Shown here: positions 46,569 to 55,203 of the stretch, in pieces
Layout: each line of letters starts with the position of its first letter
How positions within the stretch are numbered: the stretch's first letter is position 1
Assembly: GCA_020627685.1 (NCBI GenBank)
Contig: JAHDGK010000009.1
Coordinates: forward strand, 1 to 64,000
Source of the DNA: Granulosicoccus sp.
GTDB taxonomy: Bacteria > Pseudomonadota > Gammaproteobacteria > Granulosicoccales > Granulosicoccaceae
DNA: 64,000 bases
Reading direction: 5' to 3'
Notes under the pieces: generated by a model
Told to the model about the DNA's origin: nothing
Databases searched by the model: none
The model's input: only the letters and a program-made list of their open reading frames with translations
Made by a program: the position numbers and the translations under genes

Positions 46569-47948
46569 TCAGTCAAGCAGGTCAATAGCCTCGTGCAAAC
46601 GATGAATTCCTGAAACTTGTAATCCTTTTATCGCTTTTTTAGGGGTATTGCCGTGAGGAACGATGGCACGTTTGAATCCGTGTTTCACCGATTCCTGTAA
46701 TCTTTCCTCGCCATTTGACACAGGCCGGACCTCTCCAGCCAGACCCACCTCGCCGAAGACCACCAAGTCGCTTGGAAGCGGTCGATTTCTAAAAGACGAC
46801 AGTGCCGCTAGCAGTATGGGCAAATCGGCAGCTGTCTCCGAAATGCGAACCCCGCCAACCACGTTGACATAGACGTCCTGATCGAACATGGCGATGCCGG
46901 CATGTCTGTGCATAACTGCCAGCAACATGGATAAGCGGTTTTGTTCGAGACCGAGAGACACCCGGCGAGGGCTTCCGGAATGGCTGGTATCAACGAGCGC
47001 CTGAGCTTCAACGAGCATAGGGCGGGTGCCTTCGCGGGTCACCATGATGACACTGCCATTAACCGGGTCGGGATGTCTTGATAAGAATATGGCTGAGGGG
47101 TTCTTCACCGCCTTGAGGCCGGATTCATCCATGGCGAAAACACCCAGTTCATTGACTGCCCCGAAACGGTTTTTAACGGCACGAATGACTCGGTATCGGC
47201 TACCCGGATCCCCTTCGAAGTAGAGCACGGTATCAACCATATGCTCCAGCACCCGAGGACCTGCCAGAGCGCCTTCTTTCGTGACATGGCCGACTAGAAA
47301 AATGGATGTACCGGTTTGTTTGGCGTATCGCACCAGTCTCGCGGCACTTTCTCGAACCTGAGCAACGGCTCCGGGCGCGGAACTGAGCAGCTCGGTGTAC
47401 ATGGTTTGAATGGAGTCGATAACCATAACTTCCGGTTTTTCGGACGCTGCGTGCGCAAGTATTGCCTCAACTTGTGTCTCTGCCAGCAGTCGAAGTTTGT
47501 CTTCTGGCAATTGCAGGCGTCTGGCCCTGAGGGTGACCTGCTGAAGTGATTCCTCCCCGGTGATGTAGAGAACCTTACGCTCCTGACTCAGGTAGGCGAG
47601 GCTTTGCACGAGCAAGGTGGATTTGCCGATCCCCGGGTCGCCACCCAGCAGGGTTACGGAGCCTGATACCAACCCGCCGCCGAGTACTCTATCGAGTTCT
47701 GACAGGCCGGTTTTCAAACGGGCGTGAGCGACCAGCTGAACATCGGAGGCGTTCGTTATGCCGCTGCCACCAGCGTATCCACCGTATCTTGCATTGGTTG
47801 CCGCAGCCGTTGCACTTTGGCTTTGAGCGACCGGCGCGACAGATTCCTCTAAGGTATTCCATTCACCGCAATCGGCGCATTGTCCCGTCCACTTTGAGGA
47901 GACGGCACCGCAAGCCGTACATTGAAATTGCTGCTTCACTTTCGACAT
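46569..47948 (-). CDS. radA: DNA repair protein RadA
   Basis: A 459-residue RecA-like helicase for branch migration. The N-terminal zinc finger uses C10, C13, C24 and C27 (FQCTACG...CADCGEWNTL). Walker A is GGDPGIGKSTLL, and the RadA-specific AVKNRFGAVNELGVFAM motif and a C-terminal Lon-protease-like domain (ISETAADLPILLAALSSFRNRPLPSDLVVFGEVGLAGEVRPV) are present. Length matches E. coli RadA (460). It lies between the corC-like gene and xseB on the same strand. Confidence 0.96.
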   Translation of the reverse strand: MSKVKQQFQCTACGAVSSKWTGQCADCGEWNTLEESVAPVAQSQSATAAATNARYGGYAGGSGITNASDVQLVAHARLKTGLSELDRVLGGGLVSGSVTLLGGDPGIGKSTLLVQSLAYLSQERKVLYITGEESLQQVTLRARRLQLPEDKLRLLAETQVEAILAHAASEKPEVMVIDSIQTMYTELLSSAPGAVAQVRESAARLVRYAKQTGTSIFLVGHVTKEGALAGPRVLEHMVDTVLYFEGDPGSRYRVIRAVKNRFGAVNELGVFAMDESGLKAVKNPSAIFLSRHPDPVNGSVIMVTREGTRPMLVEAQALVDTSHSGSPRRVSLGLEQNRLSMLLAVMHRHAGIAMFDQDVYVNVVGGVRISETAADLPILLAALSSFRNRPLPSDLVVFGEVGLAGEVRPVSNGEERLQESVKHGFKRAIVPHGNTPKKAIKGLQVSGIHRLHEAIDLLD

Positions 47949-47984
47949 GGCTGAAGTGTGCCACGAAAGAGGAAGGAGGGCGGC

Positions 47985-49292
47985 TTAGTTGTTGGCCGCG
48001 ACCTTGTGACTGCCGGTCTCGTCCTCTGAGCCTTCGACAATTTGCGGCTCAATACGAACGGTTTGAACGCGGTTGTCTTCAACCGCTAGCACTGTCATCG
48101 GATGTCCATTGAACGTAAACACGGCGCCTTGCGGTGGAAAGTTTTCGAAGTGCTCGACGACAATACCGTTGAGTGTTTTCGGACCTTCTGATGGTAGTGA
48201 CCAGTTGAACGATTTATTCAGGTTGCGCACCTGAGTTGTGCCGTCAACGATGTAGCTGCCATCGGGCTGCGGGCGAATTTCAGCCGGTGAGATTTGCGGA
48301 TCGTTGTCGAATTCCCCGACGATCTCCTCAAGGATGTCTTCGAGTGTCAGCATGCCTTGAATATCCCCGTACTCATCGACTACCAGGCCGACCCGACGTT
48401 TTTCGCGTTGGAAGTTCAGTAGCTGAACGGTCAGAGTGGTGCCCTCGGGTATGAAATAGGCATCACGGACGACCGTTTCTAAATTCTGGCGGGTCATTTT
48501 GCCGGAGCGCAGGGCGTCCAGCATCTTGCGTAGGTAAATGAAGCCGACGACGTTGTCGACGTTCTCCCGATAGACTAGCAGCCTGCTGTGCGGGCTATTG
48601 CTGATGTCTTTCATGACCTCGTCCCAAGGGTCTTCCAGGTCAATGCCGACGATCTCGTTTCGCGGCACCATGATGTCGTTAACGGATACCGTGCCCAGAT
48701 CGAGAATGTTGAGCAGCATGTCCCGGTGGCGCTGAGGAATCATGCCGGCTGTCTCGTTGAGTACGGTGCGTAATTCTTCGCTGGATAAGTGTTCGTCTTC
48801 AGTTGAAATCGCCTCGGAGTTCAGCATTTTTAGAATTTTCGAGCTGATCCAGTTGACCGTCACAACCAGTGGATAGGTGATGGTCATTAATGGCTGGTAG
48901 ACGGCAGATGCAATGGCCGCGAATTGTTCAGCGCGTCGGGTTGCGAAGGTCTTGGGGGTGACTTCGGCGAAAACCAGAATGATGAGGGTCAGAAGACCGG
49001 TGGCAACCGCAATTCCAGCTTCGCCCATCAGTCGCAGTGCGATCACCGTTGCGATGGCTGAGGCGAGAATGTTGACGAAGTTGTTGCCCAGTAAAATCAG
49101 GCTGATGAGCCTGTCCGGGTTTTCCAGCAGGCGGGCGGTGCGTTGCGCAGCTTTGTCGCCGTTGTTGGCCTTATGCCGCAAGCGATAGCGGTTAAGGGAC
49201 ATCAGAGCGGTCTCGGACCCTGAGAAGAATCCAGAGACTAGTACCAGCGTGACCAGTATTGCTACCAGTACGCTGATGGGGATGCTGTTCAA
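47985..49292 (-). CDS. CNNM/CorC (HlyC/CorC) family protein, YfjD-like
   Basis: A 435-residue membrane protein. The N-terminal CNNM (DUF21) domain has about four helices (VLVAILVTLVLVSGFFSGSETALMSLNRYRLRHKA...). It is followed by a CBS pair (VNDIMVPRNEIVGIDLEDPWDEVM..., LVVDEYGDIQGMLTLEDILEEIVGEFDND) and a C-terminal CorC_HlyC domain. Such proteins take part in magnesium/cobalt homeostasis. The CorC-like/YpjD-like/ffh neighbourhood is conserved in Gammaproteobacteria. It lies 36 bases upstream of radA. Confidence 0.88.
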   Translation of the reverse strand: MNSIPISVLVAILVTLVLVSGFFSGSETALMSLNRYRLRHKANNGDKAAQRTARLLENPDRLISLILLGNNFVNILASAIATVIALRLMGEAGIAVATGLLTLIILVFAEVTPKTFATRRAEQFAAIASAVYQPLMTITYPLVVTVNWISSKILKMLNSEAISTEDEHLSSEELRTVLNETAGMIPQRHRDMLLNILDLGTVSVNDIMVPRNEIVGIDLEDPWDEVMKDISNSPHSRLLVYRENVDNVVGFIYLRKMLDALRSGKMTRQNLETVVRDAYFIPEGTTLTVQLLNFQREKRRVGLVVDEYGDIQGMLTLEDILEEIVGEFDNDPQISPAEIRPQPDGSYIVDGTTQVRNLNKSFNWSLPSEGPKTLNGIVVEHFENFPPQGAVFTFNGHPMTVLAVEDNRVQTVRIEPQIVEGSEDETGSHKVAANN

Positions 49293-49410
49293 GAAACAAC
49301 CGACCTTCTATTTGCTGTTGATACCCGCACTATAGCAACGAGTGCGCCGGTTTGAGTAACATATTGCGACGACCAACCCAGAAATTAGGTTAGCGCCAGT
49401 CCTTTCAAGG

Positions 49411-50328
49411 CTATTTGAGCAATATCTCGAGCACAATTTTGCTGCCGAAATAGGCCAGAATAAGCGTGGCAAACCCTGCCAGAGTCCAGGTTACGGCTTT
49501 TTTACCTCGCCAGCCGAATTTCCACCGGCCGAAAATGAGCACGGCAAAAATTGTCCAGCCGATACAAGACAGCACTGTTTTGTGGACCAAATGCTGAGCA
49601 AACATGTTCTCCAGATAGAAAAACCCACTGACCAGACTTAAGGTGAGTAGAGCGAATCCCGCAGACAAGAGCGTGAACAGGAGATCTTCTGTGCTATCCA
49701 GCGGAGGCAGCAAACGCATGAATCCGCCGGGTTTGTGTTTGGACAATTTACGTCGTTGAATGGAAACCAACACGGCCTGTGACGCCGCCAAAGCCAGCAC
49801 AGCGTAAGAGAGCAAAGACAAAAACACATGAATTTGTATGGCTTCGCCAACAACTTGTGTGTTTCCGGTTTTGTAGTGAATAGCCACGATAGACAGCGCC
49901 GCTATCGGGTAGATGGCAATGCCAAGATAGTCAGCTGGCTGCCGGATGCACAGTAGCAACAGCAGAAAGACGATGGTCAGAGTGGTCGCAGCAAGCGCTG
50001 TAAATAGGGGCAGGGTGAGATCAGCCGGCAGGCCGGCATAGCTGAAGACGACTATGGCATGCAGCAGCAACGCAACAGTGGCAATCCAGCGAGCTCTTTG
50101 GCGGCGGCTCCCGGGTTCGTCCTTAACCGTCTCTTCAGGTTCTCTGGCCTGAGTCGCGCTGCTCAATGAGCGATACAACAGTACGCTAGTGAGGCAATAC
50201 AATGCGGCAGATAAAAGAGATAACAAAAAACTCAAAATAATCGACTCGGAAACTGTATTCGCGTTAACGATGTTAGAAACGTTATGGATTTTAGAATAGC
50301 ACGCAAGGGCTAACCACTTTTGCTGCAT
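49411..50328 (-). CDS. YpjD/CcsA-like cytochrome c assembly membrane protein
   Basis: A membrane protein of about 305 residues with eight or more helices. The family pattern includes IQIHVFLSLLSYAVLALAASQAVLVSIQRRKL, LPPLDSTEDLLFTLLSAGFALLTLSLVSGFFY and HKTVLSCIGWTIFAVLIFGRWKFGWRGKKAVTWTLAGFATLILAYFGSK, with His residues of the CcsA/CcmC-like heme-handling fold. ATG 50328 is chosen because a longer frame (to 50478) would overlap the divergent DUF2786 gene with non-conserved sequence. It usually neighbours ffh, as it does here apart from two inserted genes. Function in heme or cytochrome c handling is inferred from the family. Confidence 0.82.
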   Translation of the reverse strand: MQQKWLALACYSKIHNVSNIVNANTVSESIILSFLLSLLSAALYCLTSVLLYRSLSSATQAREPEETVKDEPGSRRQRARWIATVALLLHAIVVFSYAGLPADLTLPLFTALAATTLTIVFLLLLLCIRQPADYLGIAIYPIAALSIVAIHYKTGNTQVVGEAIQIHVFLSLLSYAVLALAASQAVLVSIQRRKLSKHKPGGFMRLLPPLDSTEDLLFTLLSAGFALLTLSLVSGFFYLENMFAQHLVHKTVLSCIGWTIFAVLIFGRWKFGWRGKKAVTWTLAGFATLILAYFGSKIVLEILLK

Positions 50329-50397
50329 TCTTTTCAATGCATTGATGTCGCTGCGCGCTATGCTAGTGTCGATTGAGGAATCAGGCACATAGAAGCG

Positions 50398-51111
50398 ATG
50401 TCGATGGATCGAGAAAAACTGTTGAACCGGATTCGGAAGCTCTATGCCATGAGCCGTGAAAACGAATCCAGTCCGCATGAGGCTGAGATAGCGATGCGGC
50501 GCTGCCAGTCCCTCATGGCACGCTTCGGGATTGCCGAGTCTGATCTGGAAACCAGTGAATTTGGATCCAGCAAAATTGGCAAGGCTTTCAGGGCGGTGCC
50601 CAACTATGTCAGTGTTCTCGGATCAGCCGTAGCCTTGCTACATGATTGCTTATGCGTAAAAAGCGACACGATTGAATTCCGCGGTTTCAGTATTGATGCT
50701 GAAGTGGCCACGCTGACTTACGAATACCTGACTGACACCATGGAGCGCTCCTTAAAGCTGCGCAAGCAGGAGGGCAGCGTGGCTCCCGGCCGCTCGGCCA
50801 GTTTTGACTATCGTGTGGGTTTTGCCTTGGCCGTTTTAGCCAGAGCACGTGCCATCGATGCTGATCGAAAGAAGGAAGAAGAAAAACATCGCACCACTGT
50901 TACTAGTGGTGATGGCATTGCCGCGAATCAAAGTCTGGTTGTTCGTAAGCGTGAGGTTGTCAGAGCGTCGTGTATGACAGGTGTGGTACCCGGGCGCGCA
51001 AAGCGTGTTCGATACAGGAACGGCGAAGCGCACACGGCGGGTACCAGTGATGGCACGAGAGTGTCTTTGGAAAAACAGATATCAGGTGTGAAACCTAAGG
51101 CTGTCACCTAG
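50398..51111 (+). CDS. DUF2786 protein
   Basis: A 237-residue basic soluble protein. The N-terminal MDREKLLNRIRKLYAMSRENESSPHEAEIAMRRCQSLMARFGI is the DUF2786 domain. The middle part (VPNYVSVLGSAVALLHDCLCVKS..., FRGFSIDAEVATLTYEYLTDTMERSLK) is the DUF7168-like partner domain, and the tail is rich in Lys/Arg. Function unknown; related proteins occur in phages and bacteria. It separates the YpjD-like gene and ffh, which are usually adjacent, so it may be an insertion. Confidence 0.8.
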   Translation: MSMDREKLLNRIRKLYAMSRENESSPHEAEIAMRRCQSLMARFGIAESDLETSEFGSSKIGKAFRAVPNYVSVLGSAVALLHDCLCVKSDTIEFRGFSIDAEVATLTYEYLTDTMERSLKLRKQEGSVAPGRSASFDYRVGFALAVLARARAIDADRKKEEEKHRTTVTSGDGIAANQSLVVRKREVVRASCMTGVVPGRAKRVRYRNGEAHTAGTSDGTRVSLEKQISGVKPKAVT

Positions 51112-51122
51112 ACAGCCGTTAT

Positions 51123-53585
51123 TTATCGATAGACCGTTAGCGGCAGTGTTTCCGGTGCCAAGCAAATCTCATCATTACAGGCTTGCAGTTGTAAATTAAC
51201 TAACGCTGATCGAGAATCTTTGTGTCCTGGCCAGGGTGCTTTAAGCTCAAACTGATTTTCGAACAAAGACAGCTCGGCACGTTGGAAACCTAACGATTTA
51301 ATATGTGCTTCGGGAAACTCTATGCCAGTCAGTTCCCGTCCGCCTGCATTAGTCATTTTCGTGGGAATAAGGTAATCCTGTAAAGGGGCTTGGGAATTGA
51401 TGTGCCAACCGTCTGCCAAGTTCACAGAGACGACAATCTCATCATCTCGTTTAAACGCTTTTGCCTGAACCACACCGCGACCGGCGTATTGAACAGCACC
51501 AGCCTCGCCATTGAGATGTTCATGAATGCCGGTTAGTAAGTAATAAAACGCAGAAGGATGCTGACTCAGTCTGCCCGATAGCGCAGAGATGAGCTGATTG
51601 GTTCGTGCTTCATAGTCGGGGTTGCCCGTTCGTTTAAATAATTGTGCAAGCACACGCATAGCGACAGAGTTTCCTGACGGAATAGAATTGTCATGTAAGT
51701 CTTTGGGTCTTGTGCTTAGGTTGGCGCCGCTAACATTAACGGCTCCCATGAAATACGCACCGTTGTCGTCATCCCAGAATTGTTCATTCATCTGTTGTGT
51801 TAATGCTTCGGCTTGATCCAACCAGGCTCGCTCGCCGGTGGCGTCATACAAAGCGATAAAGCTCTCTGCTAAGTAGGCATAGTCGGCTTGCGTGCCTTCA
51901 ATAGATGACTTCCCGTCGAAATAGATGCGTTGCAAGCTACCGTCGTCATTTAATACAGTATCCAACAGGCTCGTTGCGGCAAGTATTGCTGCTTCCAGAT
52001 AGCTAGGTTGATTGAGACGCTCAGAGGCTTTGGCAAGTGCACTGATCATCATGCCGTTCCAGCTACTTATAATTTTCTCGTCTCGGAGTGGGTGTTCACG
52101 CGTCTCTCTTGCGACTCGCATTGCCTCCGTCCAGTTGTCGATCTTTTCATTGAGTTGACCGACACTTAAGTTGTACCGCTTAGCTATTTCATCAAGTGAC
52201 TGCGGGGTATATAAAATACTGGTTCCTTCGAAATTGCCTTCACCGGTGACGTTCCAGAGTGCTTGGGCCATTTCTGCATCTTGCTCACCCAGAACATCGA
52301 TCAGTTGTTCGGGTGTCCAAATAAAAAACCGGCCCTCTTCGCCTTCGGAGTCCGCATCGGTTGCCGAATAGAACATACCCTCAGGAGATCGCATGTCGCG
52401 GAGCACGTAATCTAAAATGCGTTTTGCGGTCCGGTGGTGCTCCTGCTTGCCGGTGAGTTTGTAGGCTTGGGAATAATTTCGAGCAAGAGCCGCCTGGTTG
52501 TAGAGCATTTTCTCGAAGTGGGGTACCAGCCACGATGAATCCACAGCATAGCGGTGAAATCCGCCGCCCACATGATCGTGAATACCGCCTGCGGCCATCT
52601 TCGTCAGTGTGGTATCGGCCATTTTGAGCGATGAAAATTCATCTTCCTGCTCATCTGGAAGGCTGCGCATGGCGTGATCAAGCAGGAAGTACAGTGTGGC
52701 TTCGCTAGGAAATTTGGGGGCTCCGCCAAAGCCGCCTTTTTCCGGGTCGAAGTTTTGCTGTGCGCTTTGAAAGGCCCGGCTCACTTCGCGAAAACCAACA
52801 TCGGTTGCGGCCATACTGGTGTCGTTCATCTCATCGATGGCCAGCGTCACTTGTCGCGCTTGATCTAATAAGGCGTCCTGCTCGTCACGCCAAAGCTGGA
52901 TAATTCTCTGTAACAGTTGAGTGAAGTGCTCCGGTGGAAAATAGGTGCCACCGAAAAATGAGCGTCCCTGTGTATCGAGAAAACTGGACATAGGCCAGCC
53001 GCCGTTGCCGTTGATCATCATGACCGCCGACATGTAAAGCGCATCCACATCGGGGAGTTGCTCGCGGTCCACTTTTACCGAAATGAAATGCTCGTTCATG
53101 ATCGCGGCGATGGCTTCGTTTTCAAAGCTCTCGCGTTCCATGACATGACACCAGTGGCAAGTGGCGTAGCCAATAGATAGAAAGACCGGTTTATTGGCCG
53201 CTGCTGCAATTTCAAATGCCTCATTGCCCCAGGGGTACCAGTTCACGGGGTTGTGGGCGTGTTGTCGTAGGTAGGGGGAGTCCTCCAATATCAGACGATT
53301 GATATGCATCGGGCTACCATCCGCGAACAGATGCTCTGTCCGTGGTTTGTAGTCGGCCCCCAAATCTTTGTACGCGTCGGTAAGTTGCACTGTGAGCTCA
53401 GCGTTTGTATTCAGTGCGACGTTAGGTTGGCCGCTCTGGGCAATGTGCGTCGTATCCTGCGCTAGGGCTGTCCCATGAGCGAAGATAACCACCCAGAAAA
53501 CATGGAATCGCCAAGAGCGGCTAGGCTTCCTTCGCAGTGCATTTCTTGGCCTGCAAAGGATGAAATTCAGGAATAAAGTGCCCAT
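51123..53585 (-). CDS. Exported YyaL/DUF255 thioredoxin-domain protein with DsbD-alpha-like C-terminus
   Basis: A protein of about 820 residues with a signal-like N-terminus ([19 protein letters not shown]). The DUF255 domain contains the CHWC active-site motif (residues 143-146 in [18 protein letters not shown]), then the (alpha/alpha)6-barrel-like region [29 protein letters not shown] and [16 protein letters not shown] of the YyaL family (normally about 680 residues). An extra C-terminal domain of about 120 residues ends in [14 protein letters not shown] (C803, C808), like the DsbD N-terminal domain. Start at ATG 53585 or 53627. Probably a periplasmic redox protein; substrate unknown. Confidence 0.82.
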   Translation of the reverse strand: MGTLFLNFILCRPRNALRRKPSRSWRFHVFWVVIFAHGTALAQDTTHIAQSGQPNVALNTNAELTVQLTDAYKDLGADYKPRTEHLFADGSPMHINRLILEDSPYLRQHAHNPVNWYPWGNEAFEIAAAANKPVFLSIGYATCHWCHVMERESFENEAIAAIMNEHFISVKVDREQLPDVDALYMSAVMMINGNGGWPMSSFLDTQGRSFFGGTYFPPEHFTQLLQRIIQLWRDEQDALLDQARQVTLAIDEMNDTSMAATDVGFREVSRAFQSAQQNFDPEKGGFGGAPKFPSEATLYFLLDHAMRSLPDEQEDEFSSLKMADTTLTKMAAGGIHDHVGGGFHRYAVDSSWLVPHFEKMLYNQAALARNYSQAYKLTGKQEHHRTAKRILDYVLRDMRSPEGMFYSATDADSEGEEGRFFIWTPEQLIDVLGEQDAEMAQALWNVTGEGNFEGTSILYTPQSLDEIAKRYNLSVGQLNEKIDNWTEAMRVARETREHPLRDEKIISSWNGMMISALAKASERLNQPSYLEAAILAATSLLDTVLNDDGSLQRIYFDGKSSIEGTQADYAYLAESFIALYDATGERAWLDQAEALTQQMNEQFWDDDNGAYFMGAVNVSGANLSTRPKDLHDNSIPSGNSVAMRVLAQLFKRTGNPDYEARTNQLISALSGRLSQHPSAFYYLLTGIHEHLNGEAGAVQYAGRGVVQAKAFKRDDEIVVSVNLADGWHINSQAPLQDYLIPTKMTNAGGRELTGIEFPEAHIKSLGFQRAELSLFENQFELKAPWPGHKDSRSALVNLQLQACNDEICLAPETLPLTVYR

Positions 53586-53754
53586 TGACGGCTGATTACG
53601 GTATGAGATGTGCCCATCAGACCCCATCTAGCTTGTGGAGTTCACACGGAGTGGGGCTCAAGGGGCAAACAGTGCCGCGCTGTCCCGTATACTGTGGACA
53701 TAAATGTCATAGCGCTCTCTTCCATGTGGCGCTGCAACGAGATATAGGTATCGC

Positions 53755-55143
53755 ATGTTCGACAATCTGAGTGAACGCTTAGGCCGCACCATTAAAAATC
53801 TTCGCGGCCAGGGCCGTTTGAGCGAAGAGAACGTCAAAGACACCCTGCGCGAAGTACGTATGGCGCTGTTGGAGGCCGATGTGGCGCTGCCGGTTGTCAA
53901 ACAACTGGTTGACTCTGTGAGTCAAAAAGCCATGGGCCAAGAGGTGATTGGCAGTCTGTCGCCGGGCCAGGCCTTCATCAAAGTGGTTAATGATGAGCTT
54001 GTCGCGGTTATGGGCGACAACGCCGAGCCGTTAAACCTGTCCACCCAACCACCGGCTGTCATTCTTATGGCCGGCTTGCAAGGTGCTGGTAAGACCACCA
54101 CGGTGGGCAAGCTTGCCCGTTTACTCAAAGAGCGTGACAAAAAGAAAGTCATGGTGGTCAGTTGTGACGTGTATCGACCGGCTGCTATCAAACAGCTTGA
54201 AACGTTGGCAGGCGGCGTCGACGCTATCTTCTTTGAAAGTAGCATTGACCAATCACCCGTTGATATTGCCAAAGCGGCGGTGGAAGCTGCCCGCAAACAG
54301 TTTGTTGATGTGTTGTTGGTCGATACTGCGGGCCGGCTCGCCATCGATGAAGAAATGATGTCCGAGATTAAACAACTGCATGCGGCCATCACGCCGGTGG
54401 AGACGTTGTTTGTTGTCGATAGTATGACGGGTCAGGATGCTGCGAATACTGCTAAAGCATTTGGAGAAGCCTTACCGCTAACCGGTGTTGTATTAACGAA
54501 AACCGATGGTGATGCCCGTGGTGGTGCAGCGTTATCGGTTCGCGTAATCACTGGCAAGCCTATTAAGTTCATCGGCGCCGGTGAGAAGACAGATGCCCTT
54601 GAAACCTTTCACCCGGATCGAATCGCATCGCGCATCTTAGGGATGGGAGACGTAGTTAGCCTCGTCGAAGAGGTTACTGCGAAGGTCGATCATCAGAAGG
54701 CAGAGAAATTTGCCAACAAGATGAAAAAGGGTAAGAACTTTGATTTTAATGACCTGAAAGAGCAGCTAGAACAGATGGCCAATATGGGTGGTATGGCCTC
54801 CTTGATGGACAAGATGCCGGGCATGGGCAATGTGCCCGATGCTGTGAAAAACAAAATGGATGACAAGCAATTTGTACATATGATTGCGCTGGTAAATTCC
54901 ATGACACCGCAAGAACGAAAATACCCGGCAATATTAAAAGGTTCGCGAAAAAAGCGGATCGCAGCCGGTGCCGGTTTGCAGGTACAAGATGTTAATCGCC
55001 TGTTAAAGCAGCATCAGCAAATGGCCCGAACCATGAAAAAGCTGAGTAAAGGTGGTATGGCTAAGATGATGCGTGCCATGAAAGGCCAAATGCCGCCGGG
55101 TATGGGCGGGATGGGTGGAATGGGCGGCATGGGTATGAAGTAA
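53755..55143 (+). CDS. ffh: Signal recognition particle GTPase Ffh
   Basis: Ffh binds signal sequences and 4.5S RNA and delivers ribosomes to FtsY. The 462 residues have the N domain (MFDNLSERLGRTIKNLRGQGRLSEENVKDTLREVRMALLEADVALPVV), G domain motifs (GLQGAGKTTTVGKLA, DVYRPAAIKQL, VDTAGRLAIDEEMM, TKTDGDARGGAALS, FIGAGEKTDALE) and the Met-rich M domain, which ends in a Gly-Met repeat tail. Length is close to E. coli Ffh (453). The adjacent CorC/YpjD neighbourhood supports the call. Confidence 0.97.
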   Translation: MFDNLSERLGRTIKNLRGQGRLSEENVKDTLREVRMALLEADVALPVVKQLVDSVSQKAMGQEVIGSLSPGQAFIKVVNDELVAVMGDNAEPLNLSTQPPAVILMAGLQGAGKTTTVGKLARLLKERDKKKVMVVSCDVYRPAAIKQLETLAGGVDAIFFESSIDQSPVDIAKAAVEAARKQFVDVLLVDTAGRLAIDEEMMSEIKQLHAAITPVETLFVVDSMTGQDAANTAKAFGEALPLTGVVLTKTDGDARGGAALSVRVITGKPIKFIGAGEKTDALETFHPDRIASRILGMGDVVSLVEEVTAKVDHQKAEKFANKMKKGKNFDFNDLKEQLEQMANMGGMASLMDKMPGMGNVPDAVKNKMDDKQFVHMIALVNSMTPQERKYPAILKGSRKKRIAAGAGLQVQDVNRLLKQHQQMARTMKKLSKGGMAKMMRAMKGQMPPGMGGMGGMGGMGMK

Positions 55144-55203
55144 CGTGGCCGTGTAAACGGTGATTAAGGTGCTTGAATATAAATGCGGTAAAGGTGCTCT
55201 TCA

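Noticed and set aside
49411-50478. Longer version of the YpjD-like protein
   Set aside because: The first 50 residues overlap the divergent DUF2786 gene and do not look like family sequence; ATG 50328 removes the overlap.
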